Shown piece by piece: positions 11,078 to 22,980 of a stretch of 64,000 bases of DNA. The translations under genes were made by a program, and so were the position numbers. The notes beneath the pieces are model-generated. The model was given only the letters and a program-made list of their open reading frames with translations. It was not told the origin of the DNA and did no database searches. Numbering within the stretch: position 1 is the stretch's first letter; the number at the start of each line of letters is the position of its first letter. Origin of the DNA: Chamaecrista fasciculata (Eukaryota > Streptophyta > Magnoliopsida > Fabales > Fabaceae); assembly GCA_003254925.1 (NCBI GenBank), contig QANZ01004163.1:33642-97641 (forward strand). Direction: 5' to 3'.

Positions 11078-13068
11078 ATATTTAGTTATTTACTTTCTTC
11101 TTTTGAAATGCTATTAATTATCCAAACATAAGATAAATTAGACTGTAACTATATATAATCAATTCAAGCAAATTTTTTTAATCATATTATTTAGGTCAAT
11201 AGGCTGGAGGTCCCATTGGTTAATTTCTTTTATTCAAAAAATTGTTCACATTGTTCCATCATTAATTAATGTCCATTATCACACCAATTCTATATCGATC
11301 ATTATTATTTTTTTCAACAAAAACTGATTGTAATGATCTCTTATTGTAGTTGACTAATAAAATGGTATCAACTGATTATCTTGTCCTGTGAGTGCGTGAT
11401 ATTGTTTCTTAATAAGAAGTGGGTGGGGTTGAATTGCAGTTCTGTTTTTATTATTATTATTGAAAATAGTATTAAAATTGTATATTTTATTAATATTATG
11501 TTAAACTATAATATAATATTATGACATATAAATTACAGAAGAGTTATCTATTATATATCTTACACTTGCACTATTTATATAGCTCTAATTAACTGCTCGA
11601 GATCAAATTATAGATTAAAATATTATTAGAAAAGCATTTTTTTTCTTCAAATTTTAAATCAAGTTTTAATTTCGATCTTTAAGTTTGTTTACTGTCAATT
11701 TTATTTCCATAATTACATATTAGCCAATTTTGTTATTGATTGTATTTCAACGAAATGTTTAACGTGATTAATGATATATAATGTAAAATTGTTACGAATG
11801 AAAAAAACTCAAATGAAAATGTATAATATATAGTCTGTCAATAATTTATTGGATGGAGGTATGCAAAACATAAAATTGATCAAAAAATAAAAATTTATCA
11901 ATGAAATTGACGGTAAAGAAATTTTGAGGATAATTGAAAATTGATGTAAAGTTTGAGAAAAAAAAATACCTTTTTCCTATAATATTTTACATAAACTGTA
12001 TATATAAAATGAAAAATTGTGGAAGGAAGCTAAGAAATTATTCAAAATTTTTTTCTATATTATTTTAAAATAAAGTTCAAACTGTAAATTTGGTCTTTTA
12101 TCTTTTAATCAGGTTACAAATTAGGCTCTTATTTTTTTTTTTTGAAGATTTGGTCCCTTATCTATTTGTCATATTGCAAATTAGGCCCTTATTATTTTTT
12201 TTTTTTTGCAAATTTGGTCTCATTTGTTTGCAAAAGATTCTATCCTTAATCTTATCTTAAATTTCGTCCAACTTCCCCATTAAATATGACGTGGATAACT
12301 GACTTGGGGAACCAAAATTGCAGAAGAAAAAAAAATATATGGCCAAAATTGCAATTTACCTTAGAGATAAGGGTCCCAAATCACAACTTACTCTAAAAAT
12401 AAATGAGAAAATCTCCTCGGAAAGAAATTATCAAATACAAATTTTAAAAGAAATTATCATGAACAACTTAAAAGGGATGTAAAAAGTGTGAATGGGGACC
12501 AGCTTGCTGCTGAATTATGACGTAATATGTCAGTATAAGTATTTCTTGAAATGGACCAAACTTTAGTCTAATTTCCTATTTTGAAATTTGAAGAACAATA
12601 TTAATGTGTGACACGCGCAGGAAGATGCGTTAGTGACTTTGCCATTTTTAAACTTAATTATACCCACCATCTTTTTTATATAAATTGTACCATTAATTTT
12701 TTTTTAATCAATTGTACCCCCAAATTAGGAGGTATTTGAGAGTACACTTGATTCAAATTTAAAACATTAGGTTATAATTGATTTAAAAAACTTTGAGGAT
12801 ATAACTGAAACTGACTCCATATTATAGAAATACAATTGACTCAAAAAAACTTTTAAAAGATACAACTAAAAATGACCACATACTTTGAAGATACCAATAA
12901 TACTTTTGCCTTTAATTTTATATTGTTAGGAAGCAAAAAGCCAAACATGTGTATGGATAAAGTTTTGTTAAAGCATGTCACAAACTCAAATGTTAAGTGC
13001 ACGTCCTCTCTAATATTATTTTATTTATCTTTTTTAGGTTATAGATTGTAATTAAAATATTTGTTAAT
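11078..13068. other. Intergenic AT-rich sequence with old repeats
   Basis: 11635-11965 is a diverged relative of the family D MULE-like elements ('gattaatgatatataatgta', 'agtctgtcaataatttattg'). 12070-12400 is an old 'tttggtccctt' inverted-repeat element with a central 'tatgacgtgga'. No gene was recognised. Confidence 0.4.
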
Positions 13069-13440
13069 GTTGGATTTTGTGGGCTAAATATCCGCCCATG
13101 TGGAAGTCCAATTGAGTTATGGGTTAACTCATTGAAATGTGAGCTATTTTAATTAAGTCCCACATCGGATAGTTAGTACTTGAGAGTTTTCTCATTCTCC
13201 TATAAATATGAGTGATTCCTCATCATTCAAGTAGCTCAAATCTATAAGTTGGAAAGGGGACTCTCATATTGAAAGAACTCACATAATAATATTTCTCTCT
13301 CTTCGAGTTCTTCTTCCGCGATCAATTATAACGAGGAGATCAACATTTGGAGATCGATCTTAGTGGAATAAAACCACTAGCAAGATCTAGAATCGATTCT
13401 TGGGGATTTCGTCCGAAGTCCTTCCGTTACTTATAACAAT
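13069..13440 (+). repeat. Probable solo LTR or TRIM-like fragment
   Basis: Starts with 'tgttggattttgtgggc' and contains 'aagtcccacatcgg', a motif common in plant LTR promoters. A TATA-like 'cctataaata' lies about 40 bases later, followed by a CT-rich leader ('tctctctcttcgagttctt'). The right boundary is uncertain ('ttacttataaca', near 13438, is a candidate). No target duplication or internal retroelement genes were found. Confidence 0.5.
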
Positions 13441-14519
13441 AATTAATTCTCTAATTGACTTCGAGACATTTTGATGAATGAGATAATTAATTCAGATATT
13501 TAAAATTATTTTACATTTAAATCAAAATTCGAAGCTCCAATAATTATTAATGATAAATGATTTATTATCACTCGACTTCATTCTTTTTTATTTTGATAAC
13601 TATAAAAGTTTTGTCTAATATAATTGTTATTTAAAAATAAAAAAAATTATGATAAGTAGTTATGATTGATAATAACAATATTATATAGGACTGAACCATA
13701 CAAATTAAAAAAAATTATATAAGAAAAATTTGAATCATAACTAAATTTGATTTAGTTATGATTGATAATAACAATATTATAATTATTATGTCATCATCAT
13801 TATCATATAAATTATTAAAGCTGATAAATATATGACTTTGTTTCCAGTTTTCTTAGTTCTAAGGTGATATATCTTATATTAAAATATTTATGAAAAAAAT
13901 TAAAGTAAGAAATTAAATAATTTTTCATTGCTTTTAATTTTTTAGCTTAAGTATTTAACTAGTTTATAAAATAAAATTAATTTATTAATTATTAAATGAA
14001 TAAACTTTGATGAATGGAGTATATATATGTGTGTGTGCGGCTACTTATCTTACTCATAGAATTATTGTTTTGAAAATCATAATTTTCATTATTAAAAAGA
14101 AAGAAAACTATGGTTAGAGATATGTTGTGAGACAACTTGATTTATTACGAAAGAAGGAAATGCATACTTATGACAGAACATTGCATGTGATGAGGTTATA
14201 TATAAAAGGAATGATTGACTATCATGTGCTATATTGAAACTTGAAACCCTATTTTTGGAATGTCAATAATTTATTCATCTTGCATCTTTCTGTTTTGTCC
14301 CTAACTATTTATTATAACCATCAATTCCGCAATATTTTATGAAATATATTTTTTTTCTAAGAATGTATTAAGAGCTTGAAAAGATAAATAATTTAACATA
14401 ATTTTTTTAGAAATATAATAAAAATAAGTATTTTTATTAATTTTATAATTTAAAAAAACTATAAATACTTGACGTTTACTAGACTCACTAGTCCATGAGA
14501 AATATAAAAGGCTCAAAAC
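13441..14519. other. Intergenic AT-rich sequence
   Basis: Very AT-rich and low in complexity. A 23-base stretch beginning 'agttatgattgataat' occurs near 13660 and again near 13757, a small local duplication. No gene was seen. Confidence 0.35.
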
Positions 14520-15330
14520 CTCATTGGTTTTTAATATTTTTGTTATTTCATCTTGGTCATTTATATTTTTTTAGTGGTTTTGATATGATTCATAATTGTT
14601 AAATTTGTTCATATTTCTTTTGCTTGAAATAATGTTGGAGCTAGCTACATGTTATTTTAATTTTAACGAGTTTTTTCTCTACCTAATAATTGGAGTCATT
14701 AATAAATAAGATCGAATCGAACCTGAAATCAAGCCCTAGGTCATCACCCGTTCTATGAAGTTGACCATGTATATATATATCATTTTAAATTTGAATGCAA
14801 CGAAATCAGAGCTGAATTACTATTGATGATTTCTTTCTCTGTCTAGTTAGGGTTGTTGGTGAATGAAGTTAAATAATACTCTGAAAGTTGGTATTCATGT
14901 TTTGACCAAATTCATTTTTGGAAGTGCTATTTGACATTGTTTATCGACATCTCTAATTAGACAAAAGAAGAACTCGTTAAGAATATTCCATATCTCCAAT
15001 TTTGTTCCATTATTTCAGAATTGAAAACCAACGAGAGAAATATGATCAACTTTATAAAACAAGCGATCCACAATTTTAAGTTTGATTTGACTCTGTTTGT
15101 CGATAGCTTCAATTAGACAAAGAAATGACTCATTTAGCTAAAATTAACTCGTAGGTTCGATGTCGTTACATTCAAATTTGAAATAAAAAATATGATTATA
15201 TTTAATAGTTAGAGTCTAATAGTGGGACTTATAAAGGACCGACATGGAATTATTAAAAAAATATTAAGGATCAAAGTGCAAAAAAAAATCATGAATTGAA
15301 ATAAAATTTAAGATAAATATTAAAAATTAA
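14520..15330. repeat. Foldback repeat, family E
   Basis: The two halves contain opposing copies of the same phrases: 'aacgagttttttctctacct', 'gatcgaatcgaacctgaaat' and 'cgttctatgaagttgacca' on one side, and 'agacaaaagaagaactcgtt' and 'gaaatatgatcaactttat' on the other. It is the same family as 28920-30430. The outer ends are diverged and there is no clear target duplication. Non-coding. Confidence 0.5.
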
Positions 15331-16083
15331 AATAAATAAATAAGGTGGACGAGATTTGTCTATTATGATAGGGAAATCAAAAGACACTATCATGATGATA
15401 ATGATTGGACAAGAGTATATTAATTCTGGATAGATTTTTCAATACTTACAAAGAGCACTCTTGCTAGCAGCCTTAAATTATTGATTTTGACTTCAACAAT
15501 TTAATAATTTTGAACTTAGAATGTGTGTATGAATACATACATAAGAATATTCTCTTGTTAAATACTACTATTGATTGAGATTTACTCATTGTTTCGCACG
15601 ATATAAAATGCATATCTTTATATTTTTGCTTAATGTGTTTATCAGTTTATAGGAATAAATTATTCAAAATAAGTGTCCATATTTCATAGGTTTTAAAAAT
15701 CAACATATAAATTATTTTGAATATTATCTTATATATGTTAATTAATATCCTTGTTTAAATACTTGTCTAATCTTTGACAAGAATACAATAATTGATTCAA
15801 TTTTGTTGAATCAAAACATATTATGGCTTCAAGTCATTTACTTAATCATATGAAACTGCAATTACATGTGATTTAGTCACTTTTATTTAATCATATGAAA
15901 TTTTAAGCTATACGAATCTTTTCCAAATCCTAAGAAGACGACCACAATAATAAACTTATAAAATATATTATAATAATGATAAACAATCGAGTATAAAAGT
16001 TTTTTACTTTTAGTAAGTTAACAAGAAAACTTGAAAAAATAATTAACTTACCTCTTTAATTATCCAAAATTGAATTCAAAAGA
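15331..16083. other. Intergenic AT-rich sequence
   Basis: Nothing recognisable apart from short direct repeats such as 'aatcatatgaaa' near 15845 and 15890. Confidence 0.35.
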
Positions 16084-16099
16084 GATTCGTACTTAGTTA

Positions 16100-16240
16100 C
16101 CAAAAACTCACCGGTAAAGGCTCATGTTCAGTTACCTAGACCTCAAATGGATAGAGACCCATGAACAGATGCCAAAAGCTTGTATGAGTAGACACGTGCA
16201 TAGATGCCAAAAGCTTAAACCGGTAGACGCTCGTGCTGAT
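16100..16240 (-). repeat. Imperfect ~34-bp tandem repeats next to an LTR
   Basis: Four to five diverged units built on 'agatgccaaaagcttaaacc' and 'ggtagacgctcgtgc'. They sit immediately inside the putative minus-strand LTR at 16245-16527, where a retrotransposon leader would be. Confidence 0.55.
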
Positions 16241-16244
16241 AATG
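16228..16244 (-). promoter_or_regulatory. Putative retrotransposon primer-binding site
   Basis: On the minus strand the sequence next to the LTR reads 'cacattatcagcacgag', a common form of the LTR-leader junction in plant retrotransposons. Identification is by resemblance only. Confidence 0.4.
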
Positions 16245-16527
16245 TGTTATAAAATATAACAAATATGAATATTCAAAGAATAAAGAAAAGTAAGAGGGGA
16301 GAGTGCTTCTTATCATTCAACTCATCTCATCAACTTTACATCAACACTTAAAACCTCTATTTATAGGTTAAAGGATCTATAAGGGAGATGTACCAACTTA
16401 ATGTATATAATGAAGGGATAAGATCATATTGATGTACACGGAAAACTACAGAGAAAACTCTAACTTCCATACATGAAGAATATCAAAAGTCAATTATGGA
16501 TATTCACAAACATTATTATTTATAACA
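16245..16527 (-). repeat. Probable LTR (minus strand)
   Basis: A 283-bp block bounded by TGTTATA and TATAACA, the short inverted ends expected of an LTR, with a putative primer site and leader repeats just inside. No gag/pol sequence or second LTR follows, so it is a remnant. Confidence 0.5.
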
Positions 16528-17100
16528 ACTTTGTCATTAAGAAAATAAAACAAAATAATCTTAAAGAGCTTAGAGAGATCATCGTAGGTTCTTCACCAAA
16601 AAATCAACCTAAGCAACTTTGTTCCACGTTTTTGCTCTATGTTTATTGCTGCATAAATAAAATATTAGTTGATTTTAACTCAAATAGAACTTCTACCTTT
16701 GCTCTAATTTTTTAGCTTCAGGCAAGCATTGCAATATTAGTGAGGTAAATTAATGTCTCTATATCAATAGACAAAGTATTCGAGCCATGAAAGTAACTCA
16801 TCACAAAAGATTAATCTATTGAATTTTATTTGATATGGGGCATATCATTTTTTTTAATGGTAAAGTGATGTATTTGAAACTTTAAAGGGTGAAGTGAAAT
16901 GAGATAGTAGTTTAGTGATGTAAAATAAAATTTTTCAAAAACAAGTCAAATTATATATATATATGAGATAGAAAGCAGCCCTATGAAGAATGTTGAGAGC
17001 CCATAAAATGGTGTTTTTATATTCATTAAAGACACTTACGAATATCCACTAGCCATTTGACTCGCCTTGGTATCACAAATGAAGTTTTTTATTATTTTTA
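16528..17100. other. Intergenic AT-rich sequence
   Basis: No gene recognised. Two copies of an 18-base phrase starting 'ggtatcacaaat' flank the following MULE-like element (17069-17086 and 17474-17491). Confidence 0.35.
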
Positions 17101-17451
17101 GGCAAAATACTAATTTCTACTCCAACCTTTTTTTTTGCTGTCAATTTCATCCCTAATGTTTTATATTTTGGACTTTGGTCAATTTTACCCTTTGCTCTTA
17201 ATTTAACGAAATATTAACGACAAAATCTACGTGGCTAATGATATATAATGTAAAATTGATAGAAAAAGAAACTCAAATCTTAACACATTGAAAAATATGA
17301 TGCAGTCTGTCATTAATTTATTGAAAGAAATTAGTCAAATGATAAAATTAAGCAAAGTGTAAAAGATTGGGGACGAAATTGACTGCAAAAAATATTAGGG
17401 ACAAAATTGACAGTTAGTAAAAACTTTGGGGATGAAATTAATACTTTTGAC
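17101..17451. mobile_element. MULE-like MITE, family D copy
   Basis: Ends are GGCAAAATACTAATTTC and GAAATTAATACTTTTGAC (inverted). Both arms carry 'tcaatttcatccctaatgtt'-type sub-repeats, and the centre has 'acgtggctaatgatatataa'. It is the same family as 36076-36458 and 39730-40077. Non-coding. Confidence 0.65.
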
Positions 17452-17503
17452 TTTTTTTTTTTGACATTTTATGGGTATCACAAATGAAGTTAGGAATAAT
17501 TGT

Positions 17504-17505
<2 letters not shown>

Positions 17506-17534
<29 letters not shown>
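17506..17534. repeat. (TA)n microsatellite
   Basis: About 14 TA units. Confidence 0.9.
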
Positions 17535-17537
<3 letters not shown>

Positions 17538-19995
17538 GAGTCATAATCAGTGAGAGTCACTATGGAGCATTGCCTCTTGGAAAAGTCGTGAGTATTATTG
17601 GGTTTATCTGTTGGCTTGAAATTTAAACTATATATATCAAACTAGCATATATAACATAAAATAGGGATATAAATTTTTTGGACGAAGCTCAAATATATTC
17701 TGACTCCAACCTTATCTGCGTGACAGTTCATATGTAAAAAAGCATATATTCCTTAATCCCAAATATTCATTCACTTATTTTGGTAACTTCAAAAGCGAAA
17801 ACCATTTGTTTCTTACTTTCTTTTTCTATTTTTGATTAATAGTACAATTGTTATTATAAATTAGTTTGACATTATTGACCACTTCGATTTATAAACAAGT
17901 CATTATATTTGTTCAAAATAAATTCATCAATAAAAATTTCAATAAAACATCGATTTTAAAAGTTATAATTAAAGTATATAATATGAAAATTATATGTTAT
18001 TTATAAATAGAAGTGAATTTTTTTTTAAAAAAGGAAAGTTATTAAAGTAATGAAAAAACTGAAAAATGATGTAATCACAGTTTGAAGTGATTGACAAAAT
18101 AATATAACCACATAAACGTTATAATTTCAGCATTTCGTCCAATTAAGTTGATTAATAGATCGATTTTAATCAATATTTGGACTTTGATTAAACTGAAATG
18201 GATGGATTGAAATTATAATTGGATGAATATGATTTGGAAAGCCCCTACCTATTGATAAATAAGTAGACACAAAATACTAAGAGCTAACAGCTAATTGCGT
18301 TTGGCTGCAAATAGAACGTACATTAATCATGCACAAAAGTTGGAAGTATTAATGTATGTGATAATGACATTGAACTATTGAAGTTGAAATTGACAAGATG
18401 AAATATTTGAGACTGTGAAAGTTTAAAGTTTATTTTCTTTTTGAAAATTTAAAGGGCCATAACATTTAAGGATGGGGCTGGGGGATTTAGAAAATACTCC
18501 ATTTATTGATTTGAAATTTAGTATAACACAATTTTTTTTTTTACAAAAGAGTGCTGAGAATTAAAAAGATATGAGTAATTAAAGTGTCAAATAATTTAAG
18601 ATGTTTTCTGTACCAATCTAATCCAACCCATCTTACTAACTTTTAAATATTCAACAAGTGCCAAAACCCTTAAACTATTCCAACTCACACAACGGCAATG
18701 TCAAATTATTTTTTAATCATTCTTCATATATTTACTTACACATGTATATATGTAATAAGTAAAAGGCTATAAATGGTTAGGAGAACTACGTTCTAAAAGT
18801 TAACTATTGACGTTGGAGCTTATAAGGTGTCTAATATTCAACGAGATGATAATGATGTCCCCGGTGACTCCACTTTATGACATTTCATTCGGGTCGCGAA
18901 ATGTCAATAAGTCTCACCATGGATGGCTCTCTTGAGTTCGGTTGACTTCTAAATGGAATTACTATTGTAACGAGTATAAGTTAGACTCTCACACTCTAAA
19001 AGCTAACGATTGAAGTTGAAAGAATCTAAAATATTATAAAGTGTCTTATACTTAACAATTTTCCTGATATGGAGCTCGTTACAATGTCTCTATTAGCTAG
19101 TATGTAAACTGCAAATTTCTTCTACAAATTATAGGATTGAATCTCACCTTCACCCTTAAAGGGTTTTAAAGATAGAAATAGACCACAAAAACTATTCCTC
19201 CCTATGTAATCCAGGTTAATGCACTTGATAATAAAGCACATAAAGGACGGCTACTCGTAAATGTGGTGTGATTCATGAGATCCAATGGAATAGAAAGTCC
19301 AGATGTATTCCCCTACAAATATCGATACATCTCAAACTCTAAAACAGCCTTTTGTGGTATTTCTTCTTATCTCTTATTCTCATACAAAAGTCATGCTAAT
19401 TCATAGATAGAGAATAAGGAGAATAACTACACAACATGCAAATTCTTCAGAGACTCCTTAGGCTTTTCATCACGATCCTGCTTTTTTTTTCTCCTTTATT
19501 TTTTGGTCATGCATGACTTGGTTTCAAAGTAAGCAAGAATGAAGTTAGAATTTTCCTGAATGAAAAAGTGAGGTCCCCTGTACTAGCCTAGTCTATTCTT
19601 TTTTGGACGAAAACCTAGTCTATGTGGACTAGTTTTTTTTGCGCAATCTATGTGGATATTTAGCTTGACCAAACTTATTGGACCCTAATATAGTATTTAG
19701 ACCAACTAGATTTATATTTAAGCCCAAGCATAGGGCTTTTAAAGCCCAGTATGCTTCGCATTGCAAATGCGTAGTTTCAAATTGGTAAGCAATTCGACCG
19801 AAAAAACAAATTGATATATGATATGCAAGAACAGAATCTCACTCGCAAAGAGATGGAATTGCCTTGCAATATATTCAGCGTTATCTATACTAAAATAATA
19901 ATAATAATAATAAAATCGTTATCTATACTATAATACTATATCATATTCCATATAAAATTATATTATATGACTTTAAAGTATTATGATACTCCAAC
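17535..19995. other. Intergenic AT-rich sequence
   Basis: No gene. At 18795-19070 two diverged blocks share 'ctaaaagttaac', 'gacgttg' and 'ttataaggtgtct', suggesting an old duplicated repeat or LTR remnant. A short (AAT)n run is near 19893-19914. Confidence 0.35.
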
Positions 19996-20141
19996 TTCAA
20001 ACTATATGATTTTTTTTTTTAATTGTAAAGTTTAGATGAGTTGGGCTTCGAGGGCTCACTAAGGTCAGGACATATCTCAAGACTATATGAGCGCTCCAAC
20101 AAGGTCTTCAGATCGGTAGCAGGATTCAAACTATATGATTT
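19996..20141 (-). mobile_element. Short minus-strand retroposon with 17-bp target duplication
   Basis: The 17-base TTCAAACTATATGATTT occurs at 19996-20012 and 20125-20141, bounding a 112-bp insert (20013-20124). The insert starts on the plus strand with a T run, that is, an A tail for a minus-strand insert. A long target duplication with a poly(A) tail is the signature of LINE-type target-primed insertion. The short body resembles no family I can name with confidence; it may be a 5'-truncated SINE. Confidence 0.7.
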
Positions 20142-22298
20142 AAGGTTTTAAAAATCGAATAGGACATATTAAACTGGTTAAGGTAGTGGTTCAAAGTTCA
20201 ATAATTTAACTAAAATCAGACCAGTGACAAATACATTAATTAAAAAAAAGAATAAAAGACTAAAATATGATAAAATTTTAATTCAAATTAAATCAAGTTA
20301 CAAAACACAATTATAACATTAACATAATTATAACATTAACATAACGAAACAAATAAAAGTTAACAAAAACTAATAATACTATGAATACAAATTTCATAAA
20401 TTAATATAAATTAATAATATAAATATAATCAATTTTCATAACATTTATCAATATTAATATCATCAAATGAGATTTCATCATCACCTTCTCAACTAAATTC
20501 AGATTTATAATCAATATTCTCCAACTTTTGTCCCTAAAAATATAAAAAAGAATAATATTAAACAAAAAAAAATTAAAATAGGACCGGTTCAAACAGTTTA
20601 TCATCAATATTGGCATGTTTTCAACTAGTTCTTAAAAACCAATGGGTTTTATGGGAGATTCGAACTTGATCACTGTCCGATTGAGCCAATTCGATTTTTA
20701 AATTAGGATACTATTTACCATATAGTATTTAATATTTATTTGAAAAGTTCTCAGAGATTATTAAAAAAATAATCTCCCACTACTTATTTTTTTTAACATT
20801 AAAAAATAACAATTTACTGTTCTCCAATAAAAAAAATAACAAGTTACTTTAACAGTTTAAGAACGTCTTACAAAATAATTTTTTTTATTGTAAATCTCAT
20901 CATTTAAAATTGAAAAAACAAATCTTTCCATGCCCTAGTCTTGGAAAAATTACCACCATTATGCCAAAATCTTATACCCCATACGTTGTAATAATTTTCC
21001 ATCAGTTATGGGCAAGGGGCTCTATATATAAGCCATGCTAATATCTGCCATTTTCGGCCATGTAACTCATGCATTTTGACTTTTGAGGCACTGTGATTAC
21101 CACCAAAATTGCATAAGACTCGTATATAGGACGCTTGGCCACAAAAAAAAGGCACTCAATGGATAATTTTCACTGAATTTTCTAATATTGTATATCATAT
21201 TAAATTAGGATTGCCACCTAATGTGGATTGGAAAGAGATACTAGAAAGGTGGAACCCTAATGATAGTAGTTTATATTATATTACTTTGTAAAACTTTTCT
21301 TTTATTAGCAAAAAAATAAAAAATAGAAAAAAAAAATCCTGGTGGCTGTTTAGCATGGTTACCGCCATCAAACACACCTTTAGCCTTTAGGTATGTAAAT
21401 AAAGTGATTATTATTTTAATATGAAGTTTATTTGTGTAAAAAGAAACATTTTCAGGAAAATAAAGTATAGTTATGGACTAACATAAGCACTAAAGCAATT
21501 ATTACCAGCAGTATTTTCATGCAACATGGCAATGTCAATAACATAATTGGAACCTGTTATTTAAAAATATAATGTTATTAAAAGGTGAATATTTTTTGCT
21601 ATTAATAAACTTTATAAATATCCTTGGAAGAACTTACAGATATGTCGAGTTTCTCATAAGATGGATAGTTTTACATGTTTTTTTTTTGCATTTAATGTCA
21701 AATTTATTAATAAAAATAAGATATGTAACAAAATAAAGTTTATATGATCAATTATGAAAAAAAAATATAAGAAAAAAACTAAAATTTTTATCATTTTGTA
21801 ATTATTGAATCAGTGAAAATCTAAAAAAGCTTACCTAAATTTTTTCTGTAAGATTACCTAATTAATACTAGATTACTAAAAATATATGCTCAGCAAAGCC
21901 AACAATATGTATTTTTAATATCTTCCTGCATGCAATGTCTAGATTATATTTCATCACTTACAATTGCGCTCTGACCAAAGCTTATGTTATGTCTGATCGA
22001 TCACTGACCCTGATTGATATATGAGCTCTCTTGAATCTCGAATATTACCTCTGAAAAAGAAAATCATAAAAGTATAAAGACTCATAATTATAAACTATTT
22101 TGTCAAATTAAGCCACGGAAGCAAAATGACAACATGCCTTCTTCCACTACAACTCTACAAGTAAAAAACAATATAATATAGCCAGTAGGCAGGCATAACA
22201 GCACTGTCACGACTAACAATGACATGGCTTCACACGTCATCCAAGCGTGAGTACAATGTCAGCATGAACCACGATACACATGGCACAAATTCACGAAG

Positions 22299-22307
22299 CC
22301 ACGTGTC
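22299..22307. promoter_or_regulatory. G-box-like motif
   Basis: CCACGTGTC, an ACGT-core bZIP/bHLH site, about 675 bp upstream of the PAN-domain gene start. The motif is seen; its function is inference. Confidence 0.3.
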
Positions 22308-22676
22308 AATCTTGCACGAACATTTTCATAAGGCCAATAAAAACTTAGAGGACGCTTGCCCACTAAAAAAAAGAGGCACTCAATTAAACCAACCAAGTTT
22401 GATGGATAGGGGTCCACATCAGAATTTGGTCACCCACGCTTAAGGTCAATACTCAATATCACTGAAAAAATAAGTTATAAGTTATAACCCCACCCAATGG
22501 CATCCAAAACGGAAGCACTATATGCCAGCACATTTTATAAATACTCTTTAAGACCTCAAAATATATAAATAAATACTCTTTAAGACTTCAAAACTGTCAC
22601 ATGTGCAGGCCTCTATCAACCACATTCTGTTCAGTGCGTTACTTTTTCCCTCATAAAACTCAAGTCAAAACAAATG

Positions 22677-22703
22677 GTGAGAGAGAGAGAGAGAGAGAGA
22701 GAG
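22677..22703. repeat. (GA)n microsatellite
   Basis: GA run of about 13 units in the proximal upstream region of the PAN-domain gene. GA/CT tracts are common in plant core promoters and 5' UTRs. Confidence 0.8.
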
Positions 22704-22980
22704 CAAACAAAACAAACAATTTCTTTGTACCCATATTATATGATCAGTAACCCCACCACTTAATGAATATATTTGTAAATGTATAAGCAGGCAATATGAA
22801 AGATCAAATCCTTTTTGGGAGTGGGAGGTGGGATGTGGGTCTTGCAAAGTTTCAGTAATCATGCCCACCTTTTCCTTCACCTTCTCTCATCAATTCTGGC
22901 CGGAAGTCACTATTACTCGCCAAATCCACCTGCCAAAAACATCAAGGAAAACGAGAAAAAAGAAAGTTGTATTACTGCTC

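Larger units (their letters stand above)
20142..22980. other. Intergenic sequence upstream of the PAN-domain gene
   Basis: AT-rich, with no protein gene supported. 20150-20220 and 20640-20700 hold loosely inverted 'aaaaatcgaa' / 'ttcgatttttaaa' segments. The phrase 'gaggacgcttg...ggcactcaat' recurs at about 21123 and 22349. The last kilobase becomes less AT-rich and probably contains the gene's promoter. Confidence 0.35.

Noticed and set aside
22219..22443. 74-codon plus-strand frame upstream of the PAN-domain gene
   Set aside because: No recognisable domain or splice context, and it lies in a probable promoter region.
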